Under the pieces are notes generated by a model. The model was not told the origin of the DNA. It saw only the letters and a list, made by a program, of their open reading frames with translations, and did no database searches. A stretch of 64,000 nt of DNA, taken from Conus ventricosus. Its lineage: Eukaryota; Mollusca; Gastropoda; Neogastropoda; Conidae. Every line of letters starts with the position of its first letter. Position 1 is the stretch's first letter. The DNA lies in assembly GCA_018398815.1 (NCBI GenBank), contig CM031621.1, positions 303,550-367,549 on the forward strand, read 5' to 3'. Below are positions 12,871-21,549 of this stretch, one piece after another. A program made the translations under genes and the position numbers.

Positions 12871-13823
12871 ATTAAAGGGGGAACTGTGCCCGGCGGGATT
12901 ATCTGCAGTTCTTCCTTCACAAAAGATCTTTGAGGAGCCGGTTGTTTTGTTGTGTCAGTTTCTCGTAAATAATACACGGGCGGATTCATCTTTACAATTC
13001 TTTTTATTTCATATGGATCAACACTCCAAACTGGATCTGTTGCCCTGATGCGAGTGTCCCCTTCTGCTTCCCCCGGTAAATAAAGGTACCTTACTTTTAA
13101 ACCAAACGGTAATAGTTTGCCGGATGAAGACTCTCCTTCAACAACATTTATTGTTTTTCTTTTGATTGCTTGTACTGGTTTTAGCCCTTTAAATTCTTCA
13201 TTATTCATTGCGCGCAAAACTGAGGGCAGTCTTCTAACCCATTCTGTGTTGCGAGAATTGTCAATCAGCTCTCTGTGATACTGGTAAGAAAAAAGTCTTT
13301 CGGCTAACTGTTTGTTAAAGTTTTCAACTAAAGCCTGTGATCTGTGAACTCCCGGAATGCCTCTTCTAATGGTAACTCTATGTTTTAACAATAATTGATT
13401 CACTTGGCCTTTAAATTCTTTTCCATCATCGACTTGAATCATGCGAGGGAAAGTTAAGGGGCCTCGCTGGTATATCAACTGTATAGCAACAGCAACAGCA
13501 GAAGCACTCTTTTGTGTTAATGGTTCTGCATCTTTGTATCTTGAAGCCATGTCAATGACTGTGAGTGCGTACTTAAATCTTTTTCGTCTAATCGTATCAG
13601 AGGGTAAATATAGAAGATCCATTTGATGGGTGTCGTTTGGAGTTGTATTAACAAAGTGTGGTCTCTGTATTCGTCTAGGGGCAGGTAAATAAATTTGCCA
13701 GATTGCTTGTTTAGATAACCATTCCTTCGCTGTTTGTTCACTGACACCTGCCGCTTGGCTTAGCTTTTGTATTGCTGTGATACCCTTCCAATATCCTTTT
13801 GGCGAATAATAGATTTTGTTCAT
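12822..13823 (-). CDS. Polinton integrase (retrovirus-type DDE), intact 333-codon frame
   Basis: Cut-and-join recombinase that inserts the element into host DNA. An N-terminal region (residues 1-60, with PKGYWKGITAI and KQAIWQIYLPAPR) precedes the rve-type catalytic core at about 60-230. The likely catalytic triad is D69 (HQMDLL), D132 (QVDDGKEF) and E167 (LVENFN), with a second-to-third spacing of about 35 as in this fold. A C-terminal beta-rich tail follows (KVRYLYLPGEAEGDTR). The frame is complete with no stop. The ATG overlaps the stop of the upstream minus-strand gene as ATGA (13820-13823), which supports this start. It is far better preserved than the polymerase it converges on. Whether it is transcribed cannot be told. 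Confidence 0.92.
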   Translation of the reverse strand: MNKIYYSPKGYWKGITAIQKLSQAAGVSEQTAKEWLSKQAIWQIYLPAPRRIQRPHFVNTTPNDTHQMDLLYLPSDTIRRKRFKYALTVIDMASRYKDAEPLTQKSASAVAVAIQLIYQRGPLTFPRMIQVDDGKEFKGQVNQLLLKHRVTIRRGIPGVHRSQALVENFNKQLAERLFSYQYHRELIDNSRNTEWVRRLPSVLRAMNNEEFKGLKPVQAIKRKTINVVEGESSSGKLLPFGLKVRYLYLPGEAEGDTRIRATDPVWSVDPYEIKRIVKMNPPVYYLRETDTTKQPAPQRSFVKEELQIIPPGTVPPLINLRFSSAQLHMKTLD

Positions 13824-14238
13824 TTTTTATTCAGCCAATAATTATGTGCAACAAAATACACGACGGTCATACCAACGACAATAAACGCGATTTCTTGCAT
13901 CTTTTGTTTTTCTGATGGTTGATAAAAGTCACTGAATTTTGGTGGGGCAATGTCTGGACCGGTTTGCCTGTTACTAGATAATATTGTTTTATTGCTTGAT
14001 CAACATCTTTAAATATGTAAGCTGCATGCCCCTGTCTTTTCAGTGTGTCATTAATAAAATCTAACTGCTCAAGTCTCTGCCTTTCATAGGCGTCTTGTGC
14101 AGCTGCTAGTTCCTCCATAGCTTTGTTATGTCTTTTTCTCTCGCCGTCATTCCCCAGTTTACTAAATGCGAAATTACTTCCGCTAAAAGCAAGCGCATTT
14201 ACCACAGCGCCGCCTATCATTATTGCGAGTGAAGCCAT
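13820..14238 (-). pseudogene. Small Polinton structural protein, one frameshift
   Basis: Starts at the ATG at 14238 with a hydrophobic, Ala/Gly-rich N-terminus (MASLAIMIGGAVVNALAFSG). A long charged helix follows (residues about 30-75, KLGNDGERKRHNKAMEE), then a region around KDVDQAIKQYYLVTG. A one-base frame change near 13955 moves the rest into another frame, where a C-terminal hydrophobic, probably membrane-spanning, segment (IAFIVVGMTVVYFVAHNYW) ends at the stop overlapping the integrase ATG. I recognise the type as a short conserved Polinton protein of unknown function. Without the frame change the ORF would be about 138 codons. The break may be real or a sequencing error. Confidence 0.7.
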
Positions 14239-14260
14239 TTTTTATAAATGTATTTTTTTC

Positions 14261-14491
14261 TTACATATTTATATTCTCTGGAATTATTCCTTGCTTAACT
14301 AGAAAATCTTTCGTAGCAAATGAAGCTGCAATAATAGCAATCAGTTTTGCTGAATCCTCAAAGTCTAGTTTGCCAAGATCTGCCGGTTTTTATTTTAACA
14401 AGCTTTTACCAAGCATTGAGTATCCTACACTTAGTCCTCCAATAACAGCAGAATGGTATACAAGGTTAGCAATAGTTTTTTCGGTGCTCAT
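14261..14491 (-). pseudogene. Small Polinton membrane protein with one in-frame stop
   Basis: A frame of 77 codons from the ATG at 14491 to the TAA at 14261, interrupted by a single in-frame TAA at 14390-14392. The N-terminal half contains KTIANLVYHSAVIGGLSVGY, a hydrophobic glycine-rich segment. The C-terminal half contains AKLIAIIAASFATKDFLVKQ. Short proteins of this look sit beside the integrase in many Polintons (family knowledge); their function is unknown to me. It lies 22 bp upstream of the preceding gene on the same strand, so both could share a transcript with the integrase. Confidence 0.65.
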
Positions 14492-14527
14492 TTAAAAAAT
14501 AAAATAATTATAATTAATATAAAAAAC

Positions 14528-15055
14528 ATGAACAGCGATGATCTACTACAGCTACAAGGCAGCCTAAACCTTCCTGAACTTATGAATGACCAAGCTGATG
14601 ACCAAGCAATTATGCCCAAAAAGGAGAGGCTGTATTCTTTGGCAGCATGTGGAAAAAACAAAACAGTTCCTCGGAACTGAATTCAGCATAGAACAGATTC
14701 AACAAATGTCGCCGCAAGACATTTTAAAGTATCATAACAGGTATGAAGCGCAGCTGGGGTCTAGAATGGTGAAAAGTGTGGGGCAAACGGTTCTTAGTTT
14801 GTACACTAAACTAGTCAGTAGATTTGCTCCATTGATTCTGAACAAGATCTTACGTATGATTTAACGCAAGATCCAGTTTTAACAAAGTCATTAGAGTCTC
14901 TAGGGTGTGATTTATACTATAGATTTGGAACATTGTTATCGCCATTAATCATGGGATTAATAACTTTTAATCATATAGATTTTATTTCCCTTCAAAATGA
15001 ACGATCTGGAAAATCAGCAGAATCAGAAAACACTGAACCAGGTGGGAGAAAGTAA
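14528..15055 (+). pseudogene. Polinton accessory protein, two frame changes
   Basis: Starts at the ATG at 14528 (MNSDDLLQLQGSLNLPELM), about 36 bp from the divergent membrane-protein gene, so a shared bidirectional promoter is likely. One frame change between about 14620 and 14660 leads into a frame containing IQQMSPQDILKYHNRYEAQL and a helical segment ending at a TGA/TAA cluster near 14862. A second change near 14855 continues through GCDLYYRFGTLLSPLIMGL to the stop at 15053-15055. The order of charged N-terminus, KYxxRYEAxLG-like block and hydrophobic C-terminus matches a common Polinton protein of unknown role. As assembled it is broken. Confidence 0.6.
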
Positions 15056-15475
15056 CCAAGCCAGAAAATCATCAGAAAACACTGAACCAGGCGGAGACCA
15101 TTAAAAATCCTGGGCGTGTTGAAGCAGGAAAAAAATTAGCAGAGTGGAACAGACAAAAAAAAATTAATGTTACAGCATTATGAAAACATAACACCGCCAA
15201 CGCCAGAACAAGTTGATTCAATGCCAGCTATAAAAACTCCATGTGATTCAAGGGCCCCAAAGTCTTCATGGAATATTGAACTTAAAACTGTTTGCCATTT
15301 TTGGCGCCCTTGCTGCTGTTGGGGGCAGTTATTATGGCTATAAAATATATACACAATGGCAACAGAAAGAAAAAAAGTTAAAACAACCTGAACCGTTAAA
15401 TACAGAAAAAGCAACTGCACGCCAAAAACCGCCAATAACAAAGCATCATTTTGATCCATTTATAATGGAATAATA
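14997..15475 (+). pseudogene. Polinton single-pass membrane protein, broken
   Basis: An ATG at 14997 overlaps the end of the previous gene in another frame (MNDLENQQNQKTLNQVGESN). The frame changes more than once between 15095 and 15260: a Lys-rich segment (NPGRVEAGKKLAEWNRQ) is followed by a Pro-rich stretch. From 15243 a frame runs open to the stop at 15473 with a clear membrane segment (LKLFAIFGALAAVGGSYYGY) and a Lys-rich tail. A 45-bp direct duplication at 15022-15095 lies in the N-terminal part. The type is common in Polintons; the function is unknown. Confidence 0.55.
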
Positions 15476-15501
15476 TTTTAAATTTTTAATAAAAATAGAT
15501 C

Positions 15502-15672
15502 ATGGCGTATTATAAAATGATAAAGTCAATAAATAAAGACATAGAGTCTATAAAAGACATTTCCATAGACCAGAATTGTAATCAATGTGGTTGCTTTGGG
15601 TGTAAGACCTTCCTTACGATCTATGCAGAGAACGCTGAGCAAGACATCCTCAACGATGACAACGTTTTTTGA
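15502..15672 (+). CDS. Small cysteine-rich protein, 56 codons
   Basis: A complete frame from ATG 15502 to TGA 15670-15672, beginning MAYYKMIKSINKDIES. A compact cysteine motif CNQCGCFGC is followed by an acidic tail (AENAEQDILNDDNVF). Four closely spaced cysteines suggest a metal-binding knuckle. It lies 26 bp after the membrane-protein gene in the same direction and is the last gene-like unit before AT-rich non-coding DNA, so it probably belongs to the element. I do not recognise a family. Confidence 0.5.
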   Translation: MAYYKMIKSINKDIESIKDISIDQNCNQCGCFGCKTFLTIYAENAEQDILNDDNVF

Positions 15673-15779
15673 GGCGTGTGTGTACTATATTAGACATCTA
15701 CTATTTAAGATAAAAAACATAGCTTGTATTTTTTTGATAATTATAAGATAACTTTATAAGAACTTGGTTGTACTTAAAG

Positions 15780-15885
15780 GATGACTTAATCAAGAACTTA
15801 TTAAGAACTTGATCAAGAACTTAATTAAAAACTTAATCAAGAACTTATTAAGAACTTGAAGTAACTTAATTAAGAACTTGGGGTG
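15780..15885. repeat. Short degenerate repeats of AAGAACTTAAT
   Basis: Seven or more copies of an 11-14-bp motif (AAGAACTTATT, AAGAACTTGAT, AAGAACTTAAT) mark the junction between AT-rich element DNA and the GT-rich block that follows. They may be the eroded right end of the Polinton. No matching sequence is seen at the left side. Confidence 0.6.
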
Positions 15886-15887
15886 AC

Positions 15888-16320
15888 TTGGGGGTGGGAG
15901 TGTGTGTGTGTACACAGGGGGGTGGGGTGGGAGGACGTGCGTGCGTGGGGCGGGGGTTGGGGGTGGGAGGACGTGCGTGGGGTAGGACAAAACACACACA
16001 CAAACAAACAACAAACACAAACAAACAACAAACAAACACACAAGGCCTAACCCTATCTAGTTTGTTTGCCAGAACATTCAAAAATCGTTATCCAGGCACA
16101 CTGCGTTTTTTAAACAATCAAACAGCCGAAGCAGGGCAGGCGCAAACCGTACATGCATGATCGTTACTATATTTAGAGCCACGTCAGTGTGTGCATGCGT
16201 GGGGTGGGTGGGCGGGTGGAGGGGGGTGGGGGGGTGTGCATGCGTGGGGTAGGACAAAACACACACACACACAAACAAACAACAAACACAAACAAACACA
16301 AACAAACAACAAACAAAACA
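15888..16320. repeat. Duplicated G-run plus CA/AAAC-rich module (two copies)
   Basis: Copy 1 at 15888-16045 and copy 2 at 16185-16318. Each has a GTG/GGGG-rich half with several G-runs, the shared junction CGTGGGGTAGGACAAAACAC, and then CAAACAAACAACAAACAC. The 140 bp between them is unique. A duplication of one module is the simplest reading. Confidence 0.8.
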
Positions 16321-16409
16321 CCAATGCCACTAGACCACACTGCGCCAACCACGTCAGCGGTAGGCCTGCTGTGGTCTTACAGTCGCACGTTAGAGAGGGC
16401 TTTGTAGGT

Positions 16410-16432
16410 CAATCGGCAGAGTCTGCCGATTG
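16410..16432. repeat. Perfect 11-bp inverted repeat, 1-nt centre
   Basis: CAATCGGCAGA, then G, then TCTGCCGATTG. Each arm ends in CAAT/ATTG, so a CCAAT-like element appears on both strands. It could form a hairpin or bind a dimeric factor. Confidence 0.7.
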
Positions 16433-16748
16433 GCCTAGTTTTGCACAAACCGTTACTATTTTTAAGCCCACGTCATGTGTTTGTGGCGTTCACTGAGAGC
16501 CTTGCAGAGCAGTTGTCGGAGGGCAGTTAGCGAACAGCGCTACACCCACTATAATTAGCCAGTAACAACACCGGCCCTGTCTGGGCCCAGCCCGAGTCGT
16601 GTTCCGCGTCGTCTGCTTTGCGTTGTGTCACAAACACCACAAGGTGGAGAAGTTTTCTGAACTACTAGGTAGTACACCGGTCACTGAACATTTGAAGCTT
16701 TTTGAATAGAATCATTTCTTCAAAAGTTAAAAGCTTTTCAAAGTTACT

Positions 16749-17010
16749 CTAATTAAATAATTGTTGAGGAAACAAAAACAAAATGCTTCCTTTTGGCTTT
16801 GAAGGAGGAGAACAAGGCTCGCCACTCAATTTCTTTGTCAAAAACTTTGCCATGGCCTCATGATAAACAATGTATTTTTTCACAAGATCGGTCTGTTGAT
16901 CGGAAAGTTTTCCTTGCGAAGATAACAACACTTCATCCATTTCTTGAGTAATATTAGTGTCACTTCCAGCACTGGCAGAAAACATTGAAACATCACTTCC
17001 CTGACTCGCC
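16749..17010 (-). CDS. Hypothetical 87-codon ORF
   Basis: Frame from ATG 17010 (MASQGSDVSMFSASAGSDTN) to a stop at 16749-16751. A Ser-rich acidic N-terminus is followed by a helical part (DLVKKYIVYHEAMAKFLTKK) and a Lys/Pro-rich segment (PPSKPKG). The ATG is preceded on the minus strand by a GC-richer stretch with a CCAAT box (ATTGG at 17155-17159), which would suit a promoter. An upstream in-frame ATG at 17183 would add 57 residues of poor character, so 17010 is preferred. I do not recognise the protein. It could be the first exon of a longer gene, but no convincing donor was found. Confidence 0.35.
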
Positions 17011-17019
17011 ATGTTTTTA

Positions 17020-17200
17020 ACACACACAAGTTCTCTCCGCCCAGCCCGCCTGTCAAATGTAAAATCACAGCACAGTAACCACGACGTGCTTGCCCCGGCA
17101 ATCAGTGGAAGAATGTGTGGCGTGAGCGGCCGTAAGGCTACGCTTAAATCGCTGATTGGCTGGCTAGAACAGCGCCGCCGCACGGAATGTTAGAACAGAA
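17020..17200 (-). promoter_or_regulatory. Possible promoter of the 16749-17010 ORF
   Basis: CpG-containing sequence with an inverted CCAAT box (GATTGGCT at 17154-17161) directly upstream of the preferred ATG. No TATA box is obvious. Suggestive only. Confidence 0.25.
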
Positions 17201-17287
17201 CGTTCTAGAAGCTGATGTAATGCTAAACAGGAAGTAAGGGGTGGGGAAGAGGGGTGGAGGAGGTGCAGCAGTATTGATTTTTGGCCT

Positions 17288-17341
17288 GTGTGTGAGTGTG
17301 TGTGTTTCTCTGTGTGTGCAGGTGTCCGTGTTAGTTTGCGT

Positions 17342-17391
<50 letters not shown>

Positions 17392-17414
17392 AGAGAGAGA
17401 GTGTTTGTGTGTAT

Positions 17415-17454
<40 letters not shown>

Positions 17455-17500
17455 TGTGTGTCTCTCTGTCTCTCTTCTCTGTCTGTCTGTCTGTTCTGAG
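17288..17500. repeat. (GT)n microsatellite
   Basis: Interrupted GT runs at about 17341-17390 and 17402-17460, then TCTG/TCTC repeats. The open frames over it on both strands are artefacts. Confidence 0.95.
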
Positions 17501-17591
17501 GGCAACTTAACCTTAACTGCTTTGTCAGGGCTCTCCCCACTCTGTAATTAACATACCGCGAAGTAATCGGATAGCCTGGTGCACCCACCGT

Positions 17592-17685
17592 GTATATGGG
17601 CGCGTTCAGCCACAACTGCTTTTCTCCCTGCGTTACTCTATGGGGCGTGTTCAGTCCTGGCTACTTTCCCTACGCTACTCTATGA
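17592..17685. repeat. Tandem pair, about 45-bp unit
   Basis: GGGCGCGTTCAG...TACTCTATG at 17598 and GGGCGTGTTCAG...TACTCTATG at 17643: two diverged copies in direct orientation. Possibly the end of an unrecognised transposon. Confidence 0.5.
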
Positions 17686-18161
17686 AAACTTTAGTAAATT
17701 AGTATTGAAAACGGATAACCCTACACAGTATGTTTGTTTGTAGGGTCGTTTATTTTTTGGTTACTTGTCAGAGAACAGGAATAGGCGGCTTTTAGGCCAC
17801 TTTCGCCCAAAAACGTGGTGGAGTAGCAAGTGAGTCAGAATCGGTGTTTATACGTTCTCTCCTTGACAGGAAACCACTGGAGATCATGACTTGTATTGTT
17901 ATCCTAGTGTCAAATTCTGGTGAAGATATCGGTCTCTTTTGCATCAATGTATGACTGTGAAACAAAAACGTGAAAAATTTGAGTGAATGGTACTAACAGA
18001 GAGGTCAGGCAGTCTAGAAGGGCTGTAACAAGTGAAGGAGAAATACTGTTACATGTTACTCTCCTACACATGCTTACACACACACATGTATGTTTAGAAC
18101 ATACTGCATATAGCTGTGTGTGTGTACAGTTTTCCCCACCTCTCCACTCTATCACACGCAG

Positions 18162-18418
18162 GTCGACAAAGTCAACAGAAGTCACAGACGTCTGCCAGCA
18201 GCTCCAGGACTGCTGCTGTGATCGGGGACGTCAGCGACTGGCTGGCCAAACGCGCCAAGCGCCAAGAGAGCCTGGGTGCTAGCGGCCAGAAGAAGAGAAA
18301 AACCCTGCCAGAGTATCACCTACCGCCCCACCTCGCTGGGGTGTCCAACCTGCCGCCATCTTTGTTGCCTCCAACCAGGGACGATTTCGTGAACTTGCCA
18401 CTGCTGGAGTGGGGATAA
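18162..18418 (+). CDS. Probable terminal coding exon of an unrecognised plus-strand gene
   Basis: A strong 3' splice site (pyrimidine-rich TTTTCCCCACCTCTCCACTC, then CACACGCAG) ends at 18161. From there one frame is open for 85 codons to TAA 18416-18418. The product reads like real protein: a Ser/Gln-rich start, SDWLAKRAKRQESLG, a basic patch GQKKRKT (possible nuclear localisation signal), then Pro/Leu-rich PEYHLPPHLAGVSNLPPS and an acidic-hydrophobic end DDFVNLPLLEWG. Codon choice is GC-rich, like the myosin exons and unlike the flanks. AATAAA at 19596-19601 could serve as its polyadenylation signal. Upstream exons were not found and the family is unknown to me. The other two frames contain stops or low-complexity strings. 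Confidence 0.5.
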
Positions 18419-18424
18419 GGAGGA

Positions 18425-18570
18425 CATGTTTGTGGGTGTGTGCATGTGTGTGTGTGTGCATGCATGTGTGTGTGTGTGCATGCATGTGTGTGTGTTTGTG
18501 AGGTGGACAGGTGCTGTGATGAAGTGTGTTAAAGGGGCGATAATTTGGCAGGGGGGGGGGGGGGGGTGGG
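18425..18570. repeat. (TG)n with CATG, then poly-G
   Basis: Imperfect TGTGTGCATG repeats at 18425-18500 and a G16 run at about 18551. Confidence 0.85.
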
Positions 18571-18664
18571 TCCAATCCAGTCTCTGCCTCCAGTCCCCAG
18601 TTTCAAAGGGAAAGGCAACCTCAACCTGCTGTCTATACTCACTATGGATGGGGAGAGCAACCAG

Positions 18665-18948
18665 TACTGTGTGTTGAACTGCACAGCAATGTACAGTACT
18701 GTGTGTTGAACTGCACAGCAATGTACAGTACTGTGTGCTGAACTGCACAGCAATGTACAGTACTTGTGTGTTGAACTGCACAGCAATGTACAGTACTGTG
18801 TGTTGAACTGCACAGCAATGTACAGTACTGTGTGTTGAACTGCACAGCAATGTACAGTACTGTGTGTTGAACTACACGGCAGTACTGTGTGTTGAACTGC
18901 ACAGCAATGTACAGTACTGTGTGTTGAACTGCACAGCAATGTACAGGT
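18665..18948. repeat. Minisatellite, about 35-bp unit, about 8 copies
   Basis: The unit contains AGTACTGTGTGTTGAACTGC and ACAGCAATGT. Copies are nearly identical, with one shortened copy near 18875. Open frames on both strands are repeat artefacts. Confidence 0.95.
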
Positions 18949-19134
18949 TTCAGTGGTGGTGGCCTTTCCCGAGAACTGATCTCAATTGTTCACAAGTAAT
19001 AAGTGAGTCTAGGTGTGTGCAAATACATGTGTTAAGAGAGGGAGAGGATGTCCGTGATCCACCTTTAAGCGTTTCAGACATCTTTCTGTAGATCTACAAA
19101 GAAAAAAATGCCGTAGTCCAGAAATTTAAAGGGA

Positions 19135-19402
19135 AAACATTGGAAGGTGAAATACATGTGGACATGTTCAGTGCATGTACTGGAGCAGTTGGTATTTCAG
19201 TTGTAGAAGATGAATATATGTGGACATGTTCAGTGCATGTACTGGAGCAGTTGGTATTTCAGTTGTAGAAGGTGAAATACATGTGGACATGTTCAGTGCA
19301 TGTACTGGAGCAGTTGGTATTTCAGTTGTAGAAGATGAATATATGTGGACATGTTCAGTGCATGTACTGGAGCAGTTGGTATTTCAGTTGTAGAAGGTGA
19401 AA
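19135..19402. repeat. Minisatellite, about 62-bp unit, 4 copies
   Basis: The unit contains ATGTGGACATGTTCAGTGCA and TACTGGAGCAGTTGGTATTT. Two alternating variants (GTGAAATACATG and GATGAATATATG) suggest a 125-bp higher-order pair. Confidence 0.9.
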
Positions 19403-20090
19403 GCAAGCACTAGAGCTTTCAGATTTGCTTTCATATTTTTTTTTTTTTTCCAAAATGATGCACGAGGATGAAAAATGTGGGCATATGCGCGCACACACAC
19501 TCGTACACACACACGCCAAAAGAAAGAATCTTTTACTTCAATTCATTATTATTTTCATAATGACAATATAAAAAAAAACAACAGAATATATTTAGAATAA
19601 ATGTATCATTGACATACATTTGGAGAATGAGAATTTATCCCCCAACAGAAATGCCCCACCTTATTTCAATCTGAAAGATGAAAGTAATTTCCCCATTTCT
19701 CGCTTTGAATCATGCACTCTTGCATCTGAACATGTTGCATGTGTGCCTCAGAGCTAAAGAATATCGAAAGGCCATTAGGCAATCAAAGAGGAGAAAGTAC
19801 ATTTAAACTTACTTGACTTCTGTTCATATCTAATGGCAGCATTTGCTGCAGGGTGGAAATGGTGACCTGGACCCTTCATTACTGAACAGGAGAACACTGC
19901 CAATCAATTCAGGTCAACATCCATTTCAAGTTCTGATTTTATGAACAAATACATGATCATAAACTAGTAGTGGTACAATGTGTCTGCATGTCTACCTACA
20001 ACACAGACTTTATTGTGAAGGACAGCAACAGAGTTACTCAGCTGTTGATCCCAAACAATGGTTAAAAACAGGATGCTGGGAAACAGAGTA

Positions 20091-20126
<36 letters not shown>

Positions 20127-20980
20127 ATTCCGTTTGTTGTCATAGACTGATAGCCATCATGAATAGATGCAATACATACGTGTTGTAATAAGTATTGCTT
20201 GAAGAACATTACATGTTTCATTTAAACTTCTACTTACCCTTATATCAACAAACTAACCGTGCACCAATGGTGGTTCTGTCAAATCGAGGTGGGCAATTCT
20301 CGACGCTCCATTATTCACGCTGGAAGATCATGCAAACTAAGATTTTTTTCAAGCAGAAATCTTAAGTTTCAACGATTGCATAGCAGTTTGAAAACACGCA
20401 CACATGCACTCCCACATACCCACACAATCATTCAGCAAGGACAGCGCTCGGCCTTTCACTTTGAAAGCAACACTATCTACTTCAGCTGTGCAGGAAAGCA
20501 AGCACTCATCCATTCTTAAAGAGAAAGGGAGAGAGAGACTAATACAATGACTTCAAAGTTCACATTGTTTGTGCGTAATCTATCTTGGCTGTGCGCAAAG
20601 TCATGCAATTGTTCATACAGAGAAGGGAGGTGAACTTACAAAATGATTGTAACATTCCCACTTTTTTTTTGTGTGCAACTGAATTTTCTCCCCTTGTTGG
20701 ATATTGCAAAATATACCATTTTGGAATTTATTGCATATATTTAAAAAAAAAACATTCTGCAGATGTGTGGAAATGGTGGTTTATTAGATGTATGTGTGAA
20801 TCTCTGGCGTTAGGATAATTATGATTAACATTCTGAAAATTCTTAACTATGTAAACAAGGTCCAAGTTAATGCTTTGATGAGGAAAACTGTTTTGGGCAG
20901 GAAAATGATTTTAAAAAAAAAGACATCTCAAGAATTATAAACAAGAAAAAAAAAAGAAAAAAGTAAATGAAATGCAGAAA
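19403..20980. other. No gene seen; poly-C at 20091-20126
   Basis: AT-rich sequence with a short (CA)n near 19488-19513 and a poly-C run of about 36. Open frames are short and without recognisable content. An AATAAA at 19596-19601 is the only signal noted. Confidence 0.5.
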
Positions 20981-20984
20981 TACA

Positions 20985-21093
20985 AAAGAAAAAGAACGAG
21001 CCATGGACGGCAAGCTCCACGAAACGCCTGAAATCACCATTGTGAAGCCAAGCCAGACTGAACACAAACGCAAGAAGAAAAAAAACAGTAGAC
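20985..21093 (+). CDS. Possible short lysine-rich exon, low confidence
   Basis: One frame reads KEKERAMDGKLHETPEITIV and then continues Lys-rich (EHKRKKKKNSRQ) up to an AG/GTCTGC junction at about 21093. The GC-rich patch around 21000-21060 stands out from the AT-rich flanks. No good acceptor precedes it, and it could be chance. Confidence 0.2.
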
Positions 21094-21524
21094 AGGTCTG
21101 CTTTTTTTCGTTTCTTTATGTTCCTTGGGTTCCCCCCTCCTCTACCCCACTCCCTTGCTCAAGGATCTCACACATATATATAGAGACTGATACATCGCTT
21201 CCCTTTGTTCACACACAACACGCACATCTCATGCACAGACACAAACATCACAAGATATAAATGCAGTAGCTTGTGCAATATGCATTGATAACCCTTTCGC
21301 TTTGTGTTGCCATACAAACTTTTTCAGTCTGATATTTTTTCTACAATTGTCATTGAAAACGCGATGAAAAGTTTAACCTACTTGTGACTCAACAGGCTTC
21401 TCAAGGGCTAGATACCCCTCTTCCACTCCTGTTCTCTGTCCCTATCCCTCTCCCCTAAGCTTTCCTATTCTGTGATCTCCATCTTCCCTGTGTCAAATCT
21501 GTACAAAGCCATTCTTGTAACTGA

Positions 21525-21530
21525 AATAAA
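21525..21530 (+). terminator. Canonical AATAAA polyadenylation hexamer
   Basis: GAAATAAAAGCACAGTGTCT is followed within 30 bp by a T/A-rich stretch. It could end a plus-strand transcript, but no gene is firmly attached to it. Confidence 0.2.
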
Positions 21531-21549
21531 AGCACAGTGTCTAGCTGCA

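Larger units (their letters stand above)
4039..15720. mobile_element. Polinton/Maverick (adintovirus-like) element, left part decayed, left end lost in gap
   Basis: The block is clearly more AT-rich than its surroundings. It contains the two hallmark Polinton genes: a retrovirus-type DDE integrase (12822-13823, minus) and a protein-primed family B DNA polymerase (about 9430-12870, plus). Around them are several small genes of the kind found in molluscan and cnidarian Polintons. Genes on opposite strands converge at about 12.85 kb, and intergenic space is nearly nil from 12.8 to 15.7 kb, as in a compact virus-like element. I could not identify terminal inverted repeats or target duplications; the left end coincides with the N gap. 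Major capsid, penton, ATPase and protease genes were not recognised. This is an old, non-functional genomic copy. Confidence 0.85.

Noticed and set aside
17241..17615. Open frames across the (GT)n block
   Set aside because: Cys/Val and Thr/His dipeptide strings caused by the microsatellite.
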